This document shows positions 10,627-20,900 of a stretch of DNA of 64,000 nucleotides, piece by piece. The DNA is taken from positions 21,356,837-21,420,836 of the forward strand of contig NC_087073.1 in assembly GCF_026151205.1 (NCBI RefSeq), written 5' to 3'. Under the pieces are notes generated by a model. It saw only the letters and a list, made by a program, of their open reading frames with translations. It was not told where the DNA came from and made no database searches. The first letter of the stretch is position 1; each line of letters opens with the position of its first letter. The stretch comes from Bolinopsis microptera. Taxonomy: Eukaryota > Ctenophora > Tentaculata > Lobata > Bolinopsidae. The translations under genes were made by a program, and so were the position numbers.

Positions 10627-13600
10627 ATGATGGAGACGGCTGCAGATTCTACTTCTAATGAAGATAATGGATATATGAACCGTGTGTTCATAGGTAGCTT
10701 ACGAAAATCGGTAAGAAACCAAACGGGCCCCCCCCCCCCCCCCCAAACGTTGTCATGAAAGTAGTTTTGTTATTTTTTAAATAATTTGAATATTATGTAT
10801 TAAGAAATATGTTACTAAAAATAGCAGGTTTAATCAGAATATTTAAATACCTGAAGATACTTATTACAAGTTGAATTTTTTTCGCTCTGGCGCAAATTAT
10901 AAATTCCTCAGATATTTGTACATTCCTCAGATAATGGAGGAACATGTCAGGGGGTTCCTCAAGAGTAAAGGCTACAACGTCGGTATGTTTATTTGTTTAG
11001 ATTAGTCGTTTTTCTAATTGCTGTGTGTTTCCGACCGGATGATTTATATTGTCACTGTTTACTTACAGTGTATATTGTTTGTAATTTTCCGCCCGTTTTG
11101 CTACACAGCAACGCTGATTATTTGAACATGATCAGTGATCACGGACCTAATCTCTGATTGAATTCATCACACCAGAAGATACAGTTTTTCCAGTTATGAG
11201 TTTGATTGTCCTCGATTTGTTCGCTTATAATTAGTTTTGAGAACAAGTAAAACTATAAATTCTGGTCCGGGATCCGGGTCTCGGAAAGTGGTAAGAATAA
11301 ATAGAAAATATTTTTTTTGTGTTTATAAACACAAAAAAAATATAAATGGAATATGTAGTTTTTTGTACTTTTTGGGTTTTTTTCAGTTTTTTTCACCTTT
11401 TGTAATAACAACAATAAAAAGTAATAAATAATGTGAAATGCAATTTTGTTTTTTCGTCGTCAGTTTTGCCTCGATCTTCGGAGGAAACTTCAGTCATTTC
11501 TCTTTGTGATGTTTGCATAAGCAGCTTATATCAGTTTCCGTAGCGTCCTTGGACTTTAAGTTTCCTTTTTTATTCTCTAAAGACCTCTTCATGTCCTGGT
11601 CATGGGGTTCATGTTCATGAATGGAATGAACTGTGGGTTGGTTCCACTGAACAGATCGTCGAAATCTGCCCAGGAAGCCTCAGTTGGCCTCAGCCGTTCT
11701 ATGGTATCACGGACAAAAGTCTTTAACATCTTTGATGATGCAGTAAGACTGTCTCCCAACGAGGTAGTCCGACTATCGACTGCGTACGCAGCTCTTCGGA
11801 AATTCAATTTTCTATTGAAAGAGTTCCTAATCTTCGTTCGGAAACTCTTCTTCCTTCTTCGATTGGGGAGCAAATTAAAGGAAGGCATGTCTTTAGTCTC
11901 TTCACAACTTGTGAAGGATTCGGTCCAATTGCAACCAGCATATCCAAGAACCTCTTCTGTATCTTCTCCAATAAATCCTGGAAGAGCGAAGGCGCCATAT
12001 CTTTCCTCGCGAGAGTTTGATCCGGGAGATAGGGCGGGAACCGAGAAATCGGGTTCGATGTTGATGCATTCAACCTCTGTGATCTCGTAACTAGATCTTT
12101 TGTTGGAGAGTGTAGAGAAAACCATTTTAAATGATTTAAAATAGTTGTAGGAGTTGTCTTTTCAAGCGTATGAATGTGGAAATATCAAAATTGATAATTA
12201 GCACGTGCGATGTGTCCTATTACAGGGGATTAGTAGGGGATCAATAGGTTACCTAGCAATGTCGCCCACATTCCTAACTAGCCTGCGCAAAGTTATTTTT
12301 CAAGATATTCTGAATTAAATTATTATTGGCGCGCGGCGCTGAACCGATCAATTAAATCGTTAATTTCACCATGTGTCGTATCCCACTAGGCACTAATTGC
12401 AATTGATAGCATATTATTTCGAGTTAGTATTACTACTTTGCACAGATCCGTGTCACATCAGATAACATAAACTTTGAGGTAGTCCGGACTAAAATTGCAC
12501 GGAAAATCGATTAAAAGTACCATCACGAAGTGAGAGTCTTCACTCAGTGTGTTAAAACATAATGCTTTGTCGACGTTTCGGCTACATGCCTTTGTCATAG
12601 ACAGGACGTATTGATAACTAACATAGGTAGCTCAATAAATGTAATAGATTTGTAGTGTTGTAATTAGTTTAAAACAAACAGTTTGTCCATATTCGGAGTA
12701 CGTATATATTTCACAAACTTACGGGTTCGGACAAGAATTGTCTACGGTCAGCTTTCCGTATCAGTCACATTTTTCGGTCAATTATATTCAGACAAGATTT
12801 GTTTTTCAACAAATATCAAATCGGACAAATAATTCTATGGAGTCGAACACTAATATTTATTGCAAAAGCACCAAAACGATGGCGGGTCTGAGCCACCATA
12901 CACCACAAGAATCAGCTGTTAAAAAGCACTTTAACTGCAGAGATTTGATCAGCCGGTCGCAAGTAATTACGTGCAAGTAATCACGTGCAACAGCTGACGT
13001 TTTACTTGATCTGTGGGGGAGCACCCCTGTCACGTGAACAGTTGGTCCCCTGCTCCAAGTTAAAAGTTTTTATATCCACTTTTGATATGAGCGGAACATT
13101 ATATAAAAGCGGAACATATATTTAAATGCCTGTTTCATTCCCGTTTAATCTTAGAAAGGACAAAGTTCATAACCCTCATAAGAACTACTCAACCGTCTTA
13201 AATAAGTCTAAACAGATAAACCCAGAAATCTTACTATAAGTCTAAACAACAAAGTTCCAATTCAGAATTACGTTCAGTTCATTTTATAATCTTAACCTGT
13301 CCTCAGAGGATGTGAAGATTATACGAGATGTGAACGGACAGAGTAAAGGATACGGGTTTGTGGATCTGGATAGAAGTGCACGAGGGGAGCTTCAAGCTAA
13401 TCATCTTCTTAATCAGGTAAAACATTACACGAGGGGAGCTTCAAGCTAAACATCTTCTTAATCAGGTAAAACATTACACGAGGGGAGCTTCAAGCTAAAC
13501 ATAATCAGGTTAAACACTCCAGTTTTCCCGATTATGTTGCTGAATTAAGAAACAGAAAGACTATTAAAGTACAATGTCTTATCTTACTATGTATAAAGCT

Positions 13601-14486
13601 GAGACTATAATATATCTAGTAAGACTTTGCTGACCCAAGTCTGTCAATTAGAACAAAACAATACTCAAATTAACCAATAAAGAGAATCTGTTTAGCTGTC
13701 AGCAGTGCTTAGTACTGGCAACCGTGTCGTGCTAAATTATCAAGACGTCAGTGTCATATTTTAACTCAGGAAGGCCGGAAGTTGAACTCTGCTCTCTTCG
13801 ACTTCACTGTCCCTTAATATTACATATTTCCTTGGATATAAGATATCCAAAAAAGTAACACCTTCTTCAACAGTAACATATCTTAATAAAATGTTGAACT
13901 TGATCGTCTTTGGGCTGGAGCCTGGAATTAATATTATGGTGTGCAGGCACTAATGAAATTTTGAGTGTTAATAATAAACATCTTGTTCTATTTCAGTACA
14001 GAATGTGGTATGATATAAACATTAAAGAAGGGTTCTTTGTTGTATTCAAGTCAGCCTACCGGAAAACCAAAGCCCATCCGGTACAAGTTGTGAAGGAGAT
14101 CTCCACCAACGAGATTTTTCAAGAGTCTTTTACCATGTTTGTAAATTTCAGTTTCATTCATTACGTCTTTCTCATTTCTGAATCTCCTTATCGACAGTCG
14201 AGTGTCATTTTGCATTTGGTCCTTAACACAGATAGAAGTGGAAGCTTAACAAAAACTATTCAATTTCAGTTACCAGACCGATGAAGCAAAGGATGAACTA
14301 CACCAGAACGTCCCTAGTGTAGGGATTCAAAAGAAACCACCGCAGACTCCGCCCACTCTCCAACCAGTACCTCACTACTTGAACCCGATGTATTATCAGC
14401 AATACCAATACCATCTATCTGAATACTATCAATTTGAACAACCTGTGTTTTGTATGTACAACTATAATCGAAACGCTGGAGCTTAA
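10627..14486 (+). CDS. DAZ/Boule-like RRM protein, copy F
   Basis: Five exons: 10627-10710, 10931-10982, 13307-13416, 13997-14136, 14270-14486 (603 nt, 200 aa, frame kept). The RRM spans about residues 18-105: RNP2 VFIGSL, IMEEHVRGFLKSKGYNV, EDVKIIRD, RNP1 KGYGFVDL, then FFVVFKSAYRK. The tail is Gln/Tyr/Pro-rich (PHYLNPMYYQQYQYH). The 110-nt exon 3 corresponds exactly in length to that of copy A, whereas B-E fuse it with the next exon. Exon 4 needs a GTTTGT donor at 14137 to stay in frame; a GTAAAT donor four bases later would give an immediate stop. Intron 2 contains an opposite-strand ORF. The end of exon 3 with its donor is triplicated. The gene is the most diverged of the cluster. Confidence 0.72.
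10729..10744. repeat. Poly-C tract
   Basis: C run of about 16 nt just after the exon 1 donor of copy F. It is the reverse-strand counterpart of the G runs found in intron 1 of copies B-E. Confidence 0.85.
11589..12125 (-). CDS. Hypothetical 178-aa protein nested in intron 2 of copy F
   Basis: Intact ATG-to-stop ORF on the strand opposite its host, fully inside the 10983-13306 intron. I do not recognise it. The N-terminal half is mixed and acidic (SYEITEVECINIEPDF, FIGEDTEEVLGY); the centre is strongly basic (NRRRKKSFRTKIRNSFNRK); the C-terminal third (SSKMLKTFVRDTIERL) could form an amphipathic helix; it ends Met/Pro/Asn-rich (FIPFMNMNPM). There is no signal peptide or membrane segment. Overlapping open frames on both strands reduce certainty, but length and composition differ from the surrounding AT-rich intron. 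A real small intronless gene is plausible, not certain. Confidence 0.5.
   Translation of the reverse strand: MVFSTLSNKRSSYEITEVECINIEPDFSVPALSPGSNSREERYGAFALPGFIGEDTEEVLGYAGCNWTESFTSCEETKDMPSFNLLPNRRRKKSFRTKIRNSFNRKLNFRRAAYAVDSRTTSLGDSLTASSKMLKTFVRDTIERLRPTEASWADFDDLFSGTNPQFIPFMNMNPMTRT
13380..13510 (+). repeat. Triplicated exon-end/splice-donor segment
   Basis: A unit of about 49 bp (ACGAGGGGAGCTTCAAGCTA to AATCAGGTAAAACATTAC) occurs three times, the last one shortened. The first copy is the 3' end of copy F exon 3 with its donor; the next two repeat the same exon end and donor inside the intron. Confidence 0.88.
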
Positions 14487-14765
14487 ATATGGAGTTTGAA
14501 TTTTGAATTTCGTCGCCGACTTGAGAAAGCAACCCGATGTAACTTGAAAATTTTTACATCTCTGGCCCAAAATCTGACTGTAAACATCTTGTAATCAGTA
14601 AGTAATGTGCTTTGCGCTAACAAAGGTTTTTTACTTTCATGGCTTAATACCATTATGAATACCGATAATAGAATATCTATACCTATGAAACTCGTATTTT
14701 ATAGACACAGTCGTGTATATTTATTCCTATTAAATATTCAATGTCATAGATATGCGTTTCACTTG

Positions 14766-15601
14766 TATCACGTCGTGACACCCATTGAGCATTGTCATTT
14801 CACCTAGTGGTGTATCGGGGCAACAGCCACGATACAGCACGCACTCGTGCTCGGCGGGCCTACAACTTGAAGCAACGTTTCACAAAGAAAATGTGAATTT
14901 ACTTTAGTACTTAAAATTCTTTAAGAAGTCAAATTTTAGACCAACATTCAAGGCACGGTTGTTGGAGTAGAGTGGGGTTTTGCATCATCAGCCCTGGACC
15001 TTTTAGTGTTCCACGTGCCATCCTAGTCCTCCTTTTACATTTTGGTTTTACTGGGTGGCGTCCAGCCTGTCACTGTCAGTGTCACTCAGCCGCATCTTCA
15101 GAAAAAGCCTGAGGTCCCCACTCCCCAGGTAATCCTCTTATTAGACTTGATCCCGTCGATCGTGTGTGATTTGATTGTGCTAGAAGTAGTAAAGACGACG
15201 GGTTCAAATAACCATAATAATAAAGCATAATCAATAATCATAGGTCATTTTATTTCGGATGATGATTAATCTTTAAATCACACTACACTCGACTAATTAC
15301 CTGGGGACCTCAGGCTATTATGTACATAAACATAATATGTAATAGAGATTCGGCGGAATGACAGGCTGAACGCGGCCCAGTAAGACTATAACTATTTCCA
15401 ATTTCGTCGCGTGACTAATACTAATAGTAATATGTAATTCAGTAATTCAGTACTTAACTTTTCATTGTCATACGTTGTATGACCCGCTGCGCACGAAGTG
15501 CGCGGCTCCCCCTGTAGCGTCGAAGACGCTACAGTACGCACTATAGTGAAGCGCACTATATGCTATAGTGAAGCGACCGTGGGGGTCACCACGTGATACA
15601 A
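14766..15601. mobile_element. Fold-back/MITE-like element with CACGTCGTGA ends
   Basis: The left end reads GTATCACGTCGTGACACCC and the right end, reverse-complemented, GTATCACGTGGTGACCCCC. Inside the ends lie GC-rich subterminal palindromes (CGCACGAAGTGCGCGG, GCGTCGAAGACGC). Related ends occur at about 15940 and 49268. No transposase is visible, and exact limits and target duplication could not be fixed. Confidence 0.55.
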
Positions 15602-15934
15602 ACTTTTCATTGTTTAATTTGTAATTGTCTCCGCAGCACATTATTATTTATTATACTTGCGCGCTTCGCTATTCTACATTTGTTCTAAGTTGTAGCGGAG
15701 CTACGACCTGGAAGTGGAACAAATTGGCATTGTTAATCATATCATTTGTCAAGCTCAAACATTAAACACGTCCTTTAGATGAACACAGAGATTAAAGCAA
15801 AGTTTCACCTACCCATGTGCTTGCGGGCGCGCTTGTTCCACAAATAAATAAGAATGAAGAAATGCAAACGAGATAGAGCAAAAACAAAGTAATTAATTGT
15901 TAAAGGAGTATACCATACTGTATTTGGTATTGTC

Positions 15935-17050
15935 AATTATATCACGTCGTGACCCCCATTGTCATGTAACTTGATGAACTGTATCGGGGTGGAAGCCATT
16001 GTTAATGGTCTGGCCCGGCGCGCGCTACTTCGTAGCACTTGCCGTCGAGAAGAAAGCGGCGCGCGCTTATACTTCGAAGAAATTTAGACGAGTGACATCC
16101 GTCAACCACGATACAGCTGCGCACTCGTCCATGTTGTCACTCTTGCGCGGCGGACCTATATACAACGTGAGGCAAAGTTACTATACCATATACTGTACTA
16201 TATAGGCAGCTTAGCGCGGGCTCCGTGGAAGATTTGACAGCGCACAGATCTGTTACATGTTATGAGTTACGTGTTATATGTCATGTCGCTCTAACCAGAG
16301 CCCTCTCGCTTGCAGTAGCGCGCGACCGTTGTGAAACAAGCGCGTCACGCAGTACGCGTAGGCACATGGCTATGTGAATGTTATATGTTGATTTTGTGTT
16401 ACCGCTCATTTCGCTAACTGTTAGTGTTAGATCAAATTTATCACTCATAGATTTTTTTGAACGCGCGCAGCGCGCGCACTGGGTTTATTTTTATTTAGCA
16501 ATTTATTTAATTGTATTCATGCTGTGAATTCAGAATTGCCTCAGACTAGTAACATTAGTACATTGTACTCTATTTTTTAAAGTATATAAGTATTACCTAA
16601 AACATGTTTAAGTTCGTTGAGTGTTAATAAGTAATTGTGCAGTGTGGCTGTTAAAGATTTTTAAACACTTTAATATTTTATTGAATATAGTTGATTGACG
16701 ATGTCAATCCATTTCGATCGTTGCTCTGCGAAGCAAAGCAAAGATCGACGATGCGAAGCAAAAATGCTAGTCAAATAGAATGTTTGAACCACTGAAAATG
16801 CCGGTCGCGGTTGACTGTTCACTGTTGGGTGTAAGTGGTTGTAAGACGCTGCCTGACCCACTGTTTTATCGTTGTAGGTTTACAACCTACCAGGACGCGC
16901 GCCGAGTTGGACTCGTCGACGGCCAAACAGATATTTTACGAGTATCACCCGTTAATTTTATTGTAGCCGGGCTGGTGGAGAGGGTTGGGGTGCAACGTGA
17001 AGCCATACAATTTGCAATTGAGAGTGCAGAGGTAGTTTAAGTTTGCGCGC
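15935..17050. repeat. GC-rich interspersed repeats shared with 48.4-49.6 kb
   Basis: Shared blocks include the CGGCGCGCGCTACTTCG segment near 16015 (again near 49493), the GACGCGCGCCGAGTTGGACTCG segment near 16893 (again near 48971), and the GATTGACGATGTCAATC block near 16693, which recurs inverted near 48785. These are dispersed, rearranged non-autonomous repeats. Confidence 0.65.
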
Positions 17051-17916
17051 CGCAAATCAATTCAGAGTGATCCTGTGTGAGTTCCTCCGCACGCAACCTT
17101 GAAAGACCGAGGCTTCATGTGCTTCAACTTTGAAATGAACATACGGCCTGTGCCGCCACTGTCGTGGCCTGTAACGGTTGTTTCATTACCTGCACTGCAT
17201 ATCTTTTGATCAAATTAGTTCGTTTATATCTTGTTTCAACTTACAATTGAAATTCAACAACTATTTTGCTCATTTGAAAATATGATGCCCTTAAACCACA
17301 GTGCTATCGTTTAAGTAAAGTCAAATAACAAATCTAATGATCATTATACTAAACGGTTAATGATACAGAACTGATGCGGCAAGTATTTTCACTGTGTATA
17401 CTCAAAGCGATACACAGGATACATTAAAACTCAAGAAGCAATCACCATTCTACAGAACGATACTGTTTTGTTTTTTGCTTTCCTACTTTCTTTTGAGTTG
17501 TCATAATATTATCACCAATTGATACATGCTTTTACCCTCGTGGAACCAGTAATATTAAAACTGTAAACTTGTATTCTCTACTGTATTATGTGCAGCAAGT
17601 AAGTATTACTAAGTAAAGGCAAATCGACATAGGTTACTTAAAGAAACCGGTGTCTTGTGTCGATTTGTATGCCTTTATCATAGGATACAGCTTTGTGCCA
17701 CAATTGTCAGTGAAAATAAGTTGCTAATATTGCTTTCGCTAACCGTCTTTTGTTCATATTAGAGTGCTATTTTGCGGACAGCATTAGTGACTTCATCTGT
17801 CATCACTTTTTTTATATTAAACGTTTTCACTCGATCCTCAACACTTTTTAAATAATATGATTCCAGCAGCCATGAGTTATGTAGTGATCTGATAAAGTAA
17901 AGATTTATGTAATGTA

Positions 17917-20900
17917 ATGGTGGACGCAGCTGTCATAAAAAAGACACAAGACTCGCTTGGAAAAGTTATTAAAAAGCCCCCTCTTACAGAAAAGTTATTA
18001 TCAAAACCCCCCTTCAGATACCTTCATGATATTATTTCAGAGGTTTGTGTTCATTTCCCGTTCATTTGTTCATTTCCCGTTCATAAAACCGGGCAGCCTA
18101 GGAATTCTAGCAATAATATCCATTTTTGAAATCTCCTCATTCCCTATTTGTATGATCATACCTTCACTTCCATTGTAGAGCACACAACTTTATAAACAAT
18201 TCTCTATCTCCAGGTAACGAAAAGTACCGGTTTTCTTGAAGGACTATTTGAGGACAATGAAAAAGTTGCCGCCAATGTCAAAGTAAGTTTGAAGCGTTTT
18301 GTAGATCCCTGTTTGAAAATGTTTCCATTTCCCTCTTTGATCAATACTACCGTGCCCAGTCTGGTATTTAATTTAATTTTCTTTACCAAATAATTTTTCC
18401 ACAGGATAAAGAGTCCAAGATACAGTACTTACAAAAAGCAATAGATGCCGTAGGTGAGTCTCTCTCGCTCTAAAACACGCATTATCACTTATCAGCTCAT
18501 CTACAGCGTCACACAGCGTGTAACCATCATGCATGACATGTCACGAGGACACCTGTGTTACATGCATACATGTCCACATGACAAAATATTAGCGAACATC
18601 TGTCATTTGATGTTCGTTCATTGTCTGCTAAAAGATTAAAAGCTGCAGCATCGTGTTTTAATGAGCTCAGACTTATCATGATTCATGATACATCTTCATT
18701 ATTCATCGATGACATCATTTCATTTAAGCCAATATATTTCTGATTTAAGTATCGTTTTACTTCCCTACCTCTATTTATAATTTGATACCATAAAATACTC
18801 GTTAAATCTAAGTTTTACCAGATCAGACGTTCTATTATATATTCTATTAATAGAATATATATATATTATATAATTATATATTGATTATTGAAACAAATTC
18901 AAACAAAGATCAAACAACTAAGCAATCGTTTGTAATAGGGTGTAACAAAATAACCTACCTACATAATAATAATATACTGATAATGATAGGCTAGGGGAGT
19001 GACTCAAGTTATGATAATCCTAACTAATAGATTAATTAATTAATCGCTGTTAAATTTCAAAGTAGACTTGCGCTACCTCCATAATATTAGCCACGTCGTC
19101 AATATGAAAAATAAATCACTTACTTACACTAAATTTGTCAACATGGTAATCTGCATTAAACTGAATTAAACGCAAACTACATATTTACAACATACAAATT
19201 AAATATTAATACTTTTAGGTTTGGTGTTAGGATCTCAACTCGGAGTTCGTCCGTCTAAAATAATTGCTGGACAAGAACCGGAGAAAACCAACGAATTTCT
19301 GCAATACTTGGGCAGATGTGCAGCTAAAGGGGTACGTATTCTTGAAATTTCGTTGTGGATTCAATTTAAAAACAAGAGTGGTGAATTTACTTGCACCTTG
19401 TATTGTACACCCGGCTTAGGTGAAACGAGTAACGCTGCTACCACTTATTTTGATTCATTTAAAGAAGCATAAATTTGGAACCTTCAGGCTGATAACGAGG
19501 TTGTGAAACGCGTGAAAAAAGGAGAAAAACCGGGGAAGAAATCAAAGTGAGTTTCAAGTTGGGCAAATAGCAGTTAAAGTGAATGGTGGCATGAGCTGTG
19601 GGTATAAATTAAGTTTCACGTGCTAACCATCGTGCTTCCATAAAATTGTAAGGTTCCATTTCTTCATAATTAGCAAATAGCAAATTAACAGTATTGCTGT
19701 TTCAAATCTATTTGCAGTGCAGCACCCACTCTGGGATTTTAGCACCTTTAGCACTTTAGCCAAGTGCTCAGAAACGTGCTCAATCCAAGCTGGACCTAAT
19801 AATAAAGCCTCGAGTATTGTGGTACACACACTCAAGTTCGACACGCACTCTAGATCGACACGTACTGTAGTTCGACAAACCCTAAAGTTCAACTTTGTCG
19901 AACTAAAGTGCGCTACCTGGACTTTAGTTCGACACGTACTTAAGTTCGACAAAAGAACTTCGACTCAGGGATGAAAAAGATATTCATAAAGATTCAGATT
20001 TATTCAAAAAAATATTTTTTAATTCAGATTATCTTCCAATTTAGTTTTTTATCGAACAATTTTGAGTCACATATAAAATTTGATAACATTCCGTGAGCCA
20101 GAAGTAAAGGTAATAGTAAATAGTAATAGTAGAGGATGATGTTCGATACGACTACTATAATACCTTCATGCGAGCTTGTGATCCGATAGCGTGCAGCAAC
20201 AGTATATATAAGTCGTATTATACAGTATTATATAAGTCGTATATAAGTATTTAAACAGTTATATAAGTAGCACCAGTAAATAGCCGTTGGATCACAAGCA
20301 GAAACTATTTGTCGAACTAGAGTACGCTACCTGGACTCTAGTTCGACACGTACCGAAGTTCGACAGGGCTGATTTCTTAAGGGGGCAGGGGGTCTTTATG
20401 AAATTTCTCTCGAAATTGATTTTATAGTTGTTTCTGATAGAGGGGAGTGATATCTACCAGATGTTTTTGGTCCCATGGAAAATGTTTGTTCCTAGCCGAA
20501 ATTATTGCCGGTCAAAGGTCAGCGATCATGTGTAATTGTAATGCGCGAGCGATTTTCAATCGCGCGCCCTGAAAATCGAGTCTAAAAATCTATCTTCTCC
20601 TACATTTTTTGAGCAATCACCTTGAAACTTTCAGGATATGTTCTAAGAACCATTTAGAAACTTCTGGTCAAAAAACGAGGTCCAAGATTTTCAAAATCGA
20701 ATAAAAACTTTTCTAAGGCCTATTTTAAAATTCTGATAGACCAGAAGTTTCTAAATGGTTCTTAGAACATATCTAGGAAAAAAATTTTTCCATGGGACCA
20801 AAAACATCTGGTAGATATCACTCCCCTCTATCAGAAACAACTATAAAATCAATCTGGAGATCCAACGATATGATTTTCCTGAAACTTTCTAGATAGTAAG

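Larger units (their letters stand above)
14487..17916. other. Intergenic region dense in GC-rich fold-back repeats
   Basis: No credible gene. Islands rich in CGCGCG and palindromes interrupt AT-rich DNA: 14766-15601, 15935-16330 and 16690-17050. Several are shared with 48.4-49.6 kb, some in inverted orientation. The small ORFs here are low-complexity and lie on repeat sequence. The last 800 bases before IFT54 are plain AT-rich sequence. Confidence 0.7.

Noticed and set aside
15042-17040. Short ORFs at 15042, 15999, 16670 and 16780
   Set aside because: They lie on GC-rich palindromic repeats, have no domain content, and the homologous blocks at 48-49 kb do not keep the frames.
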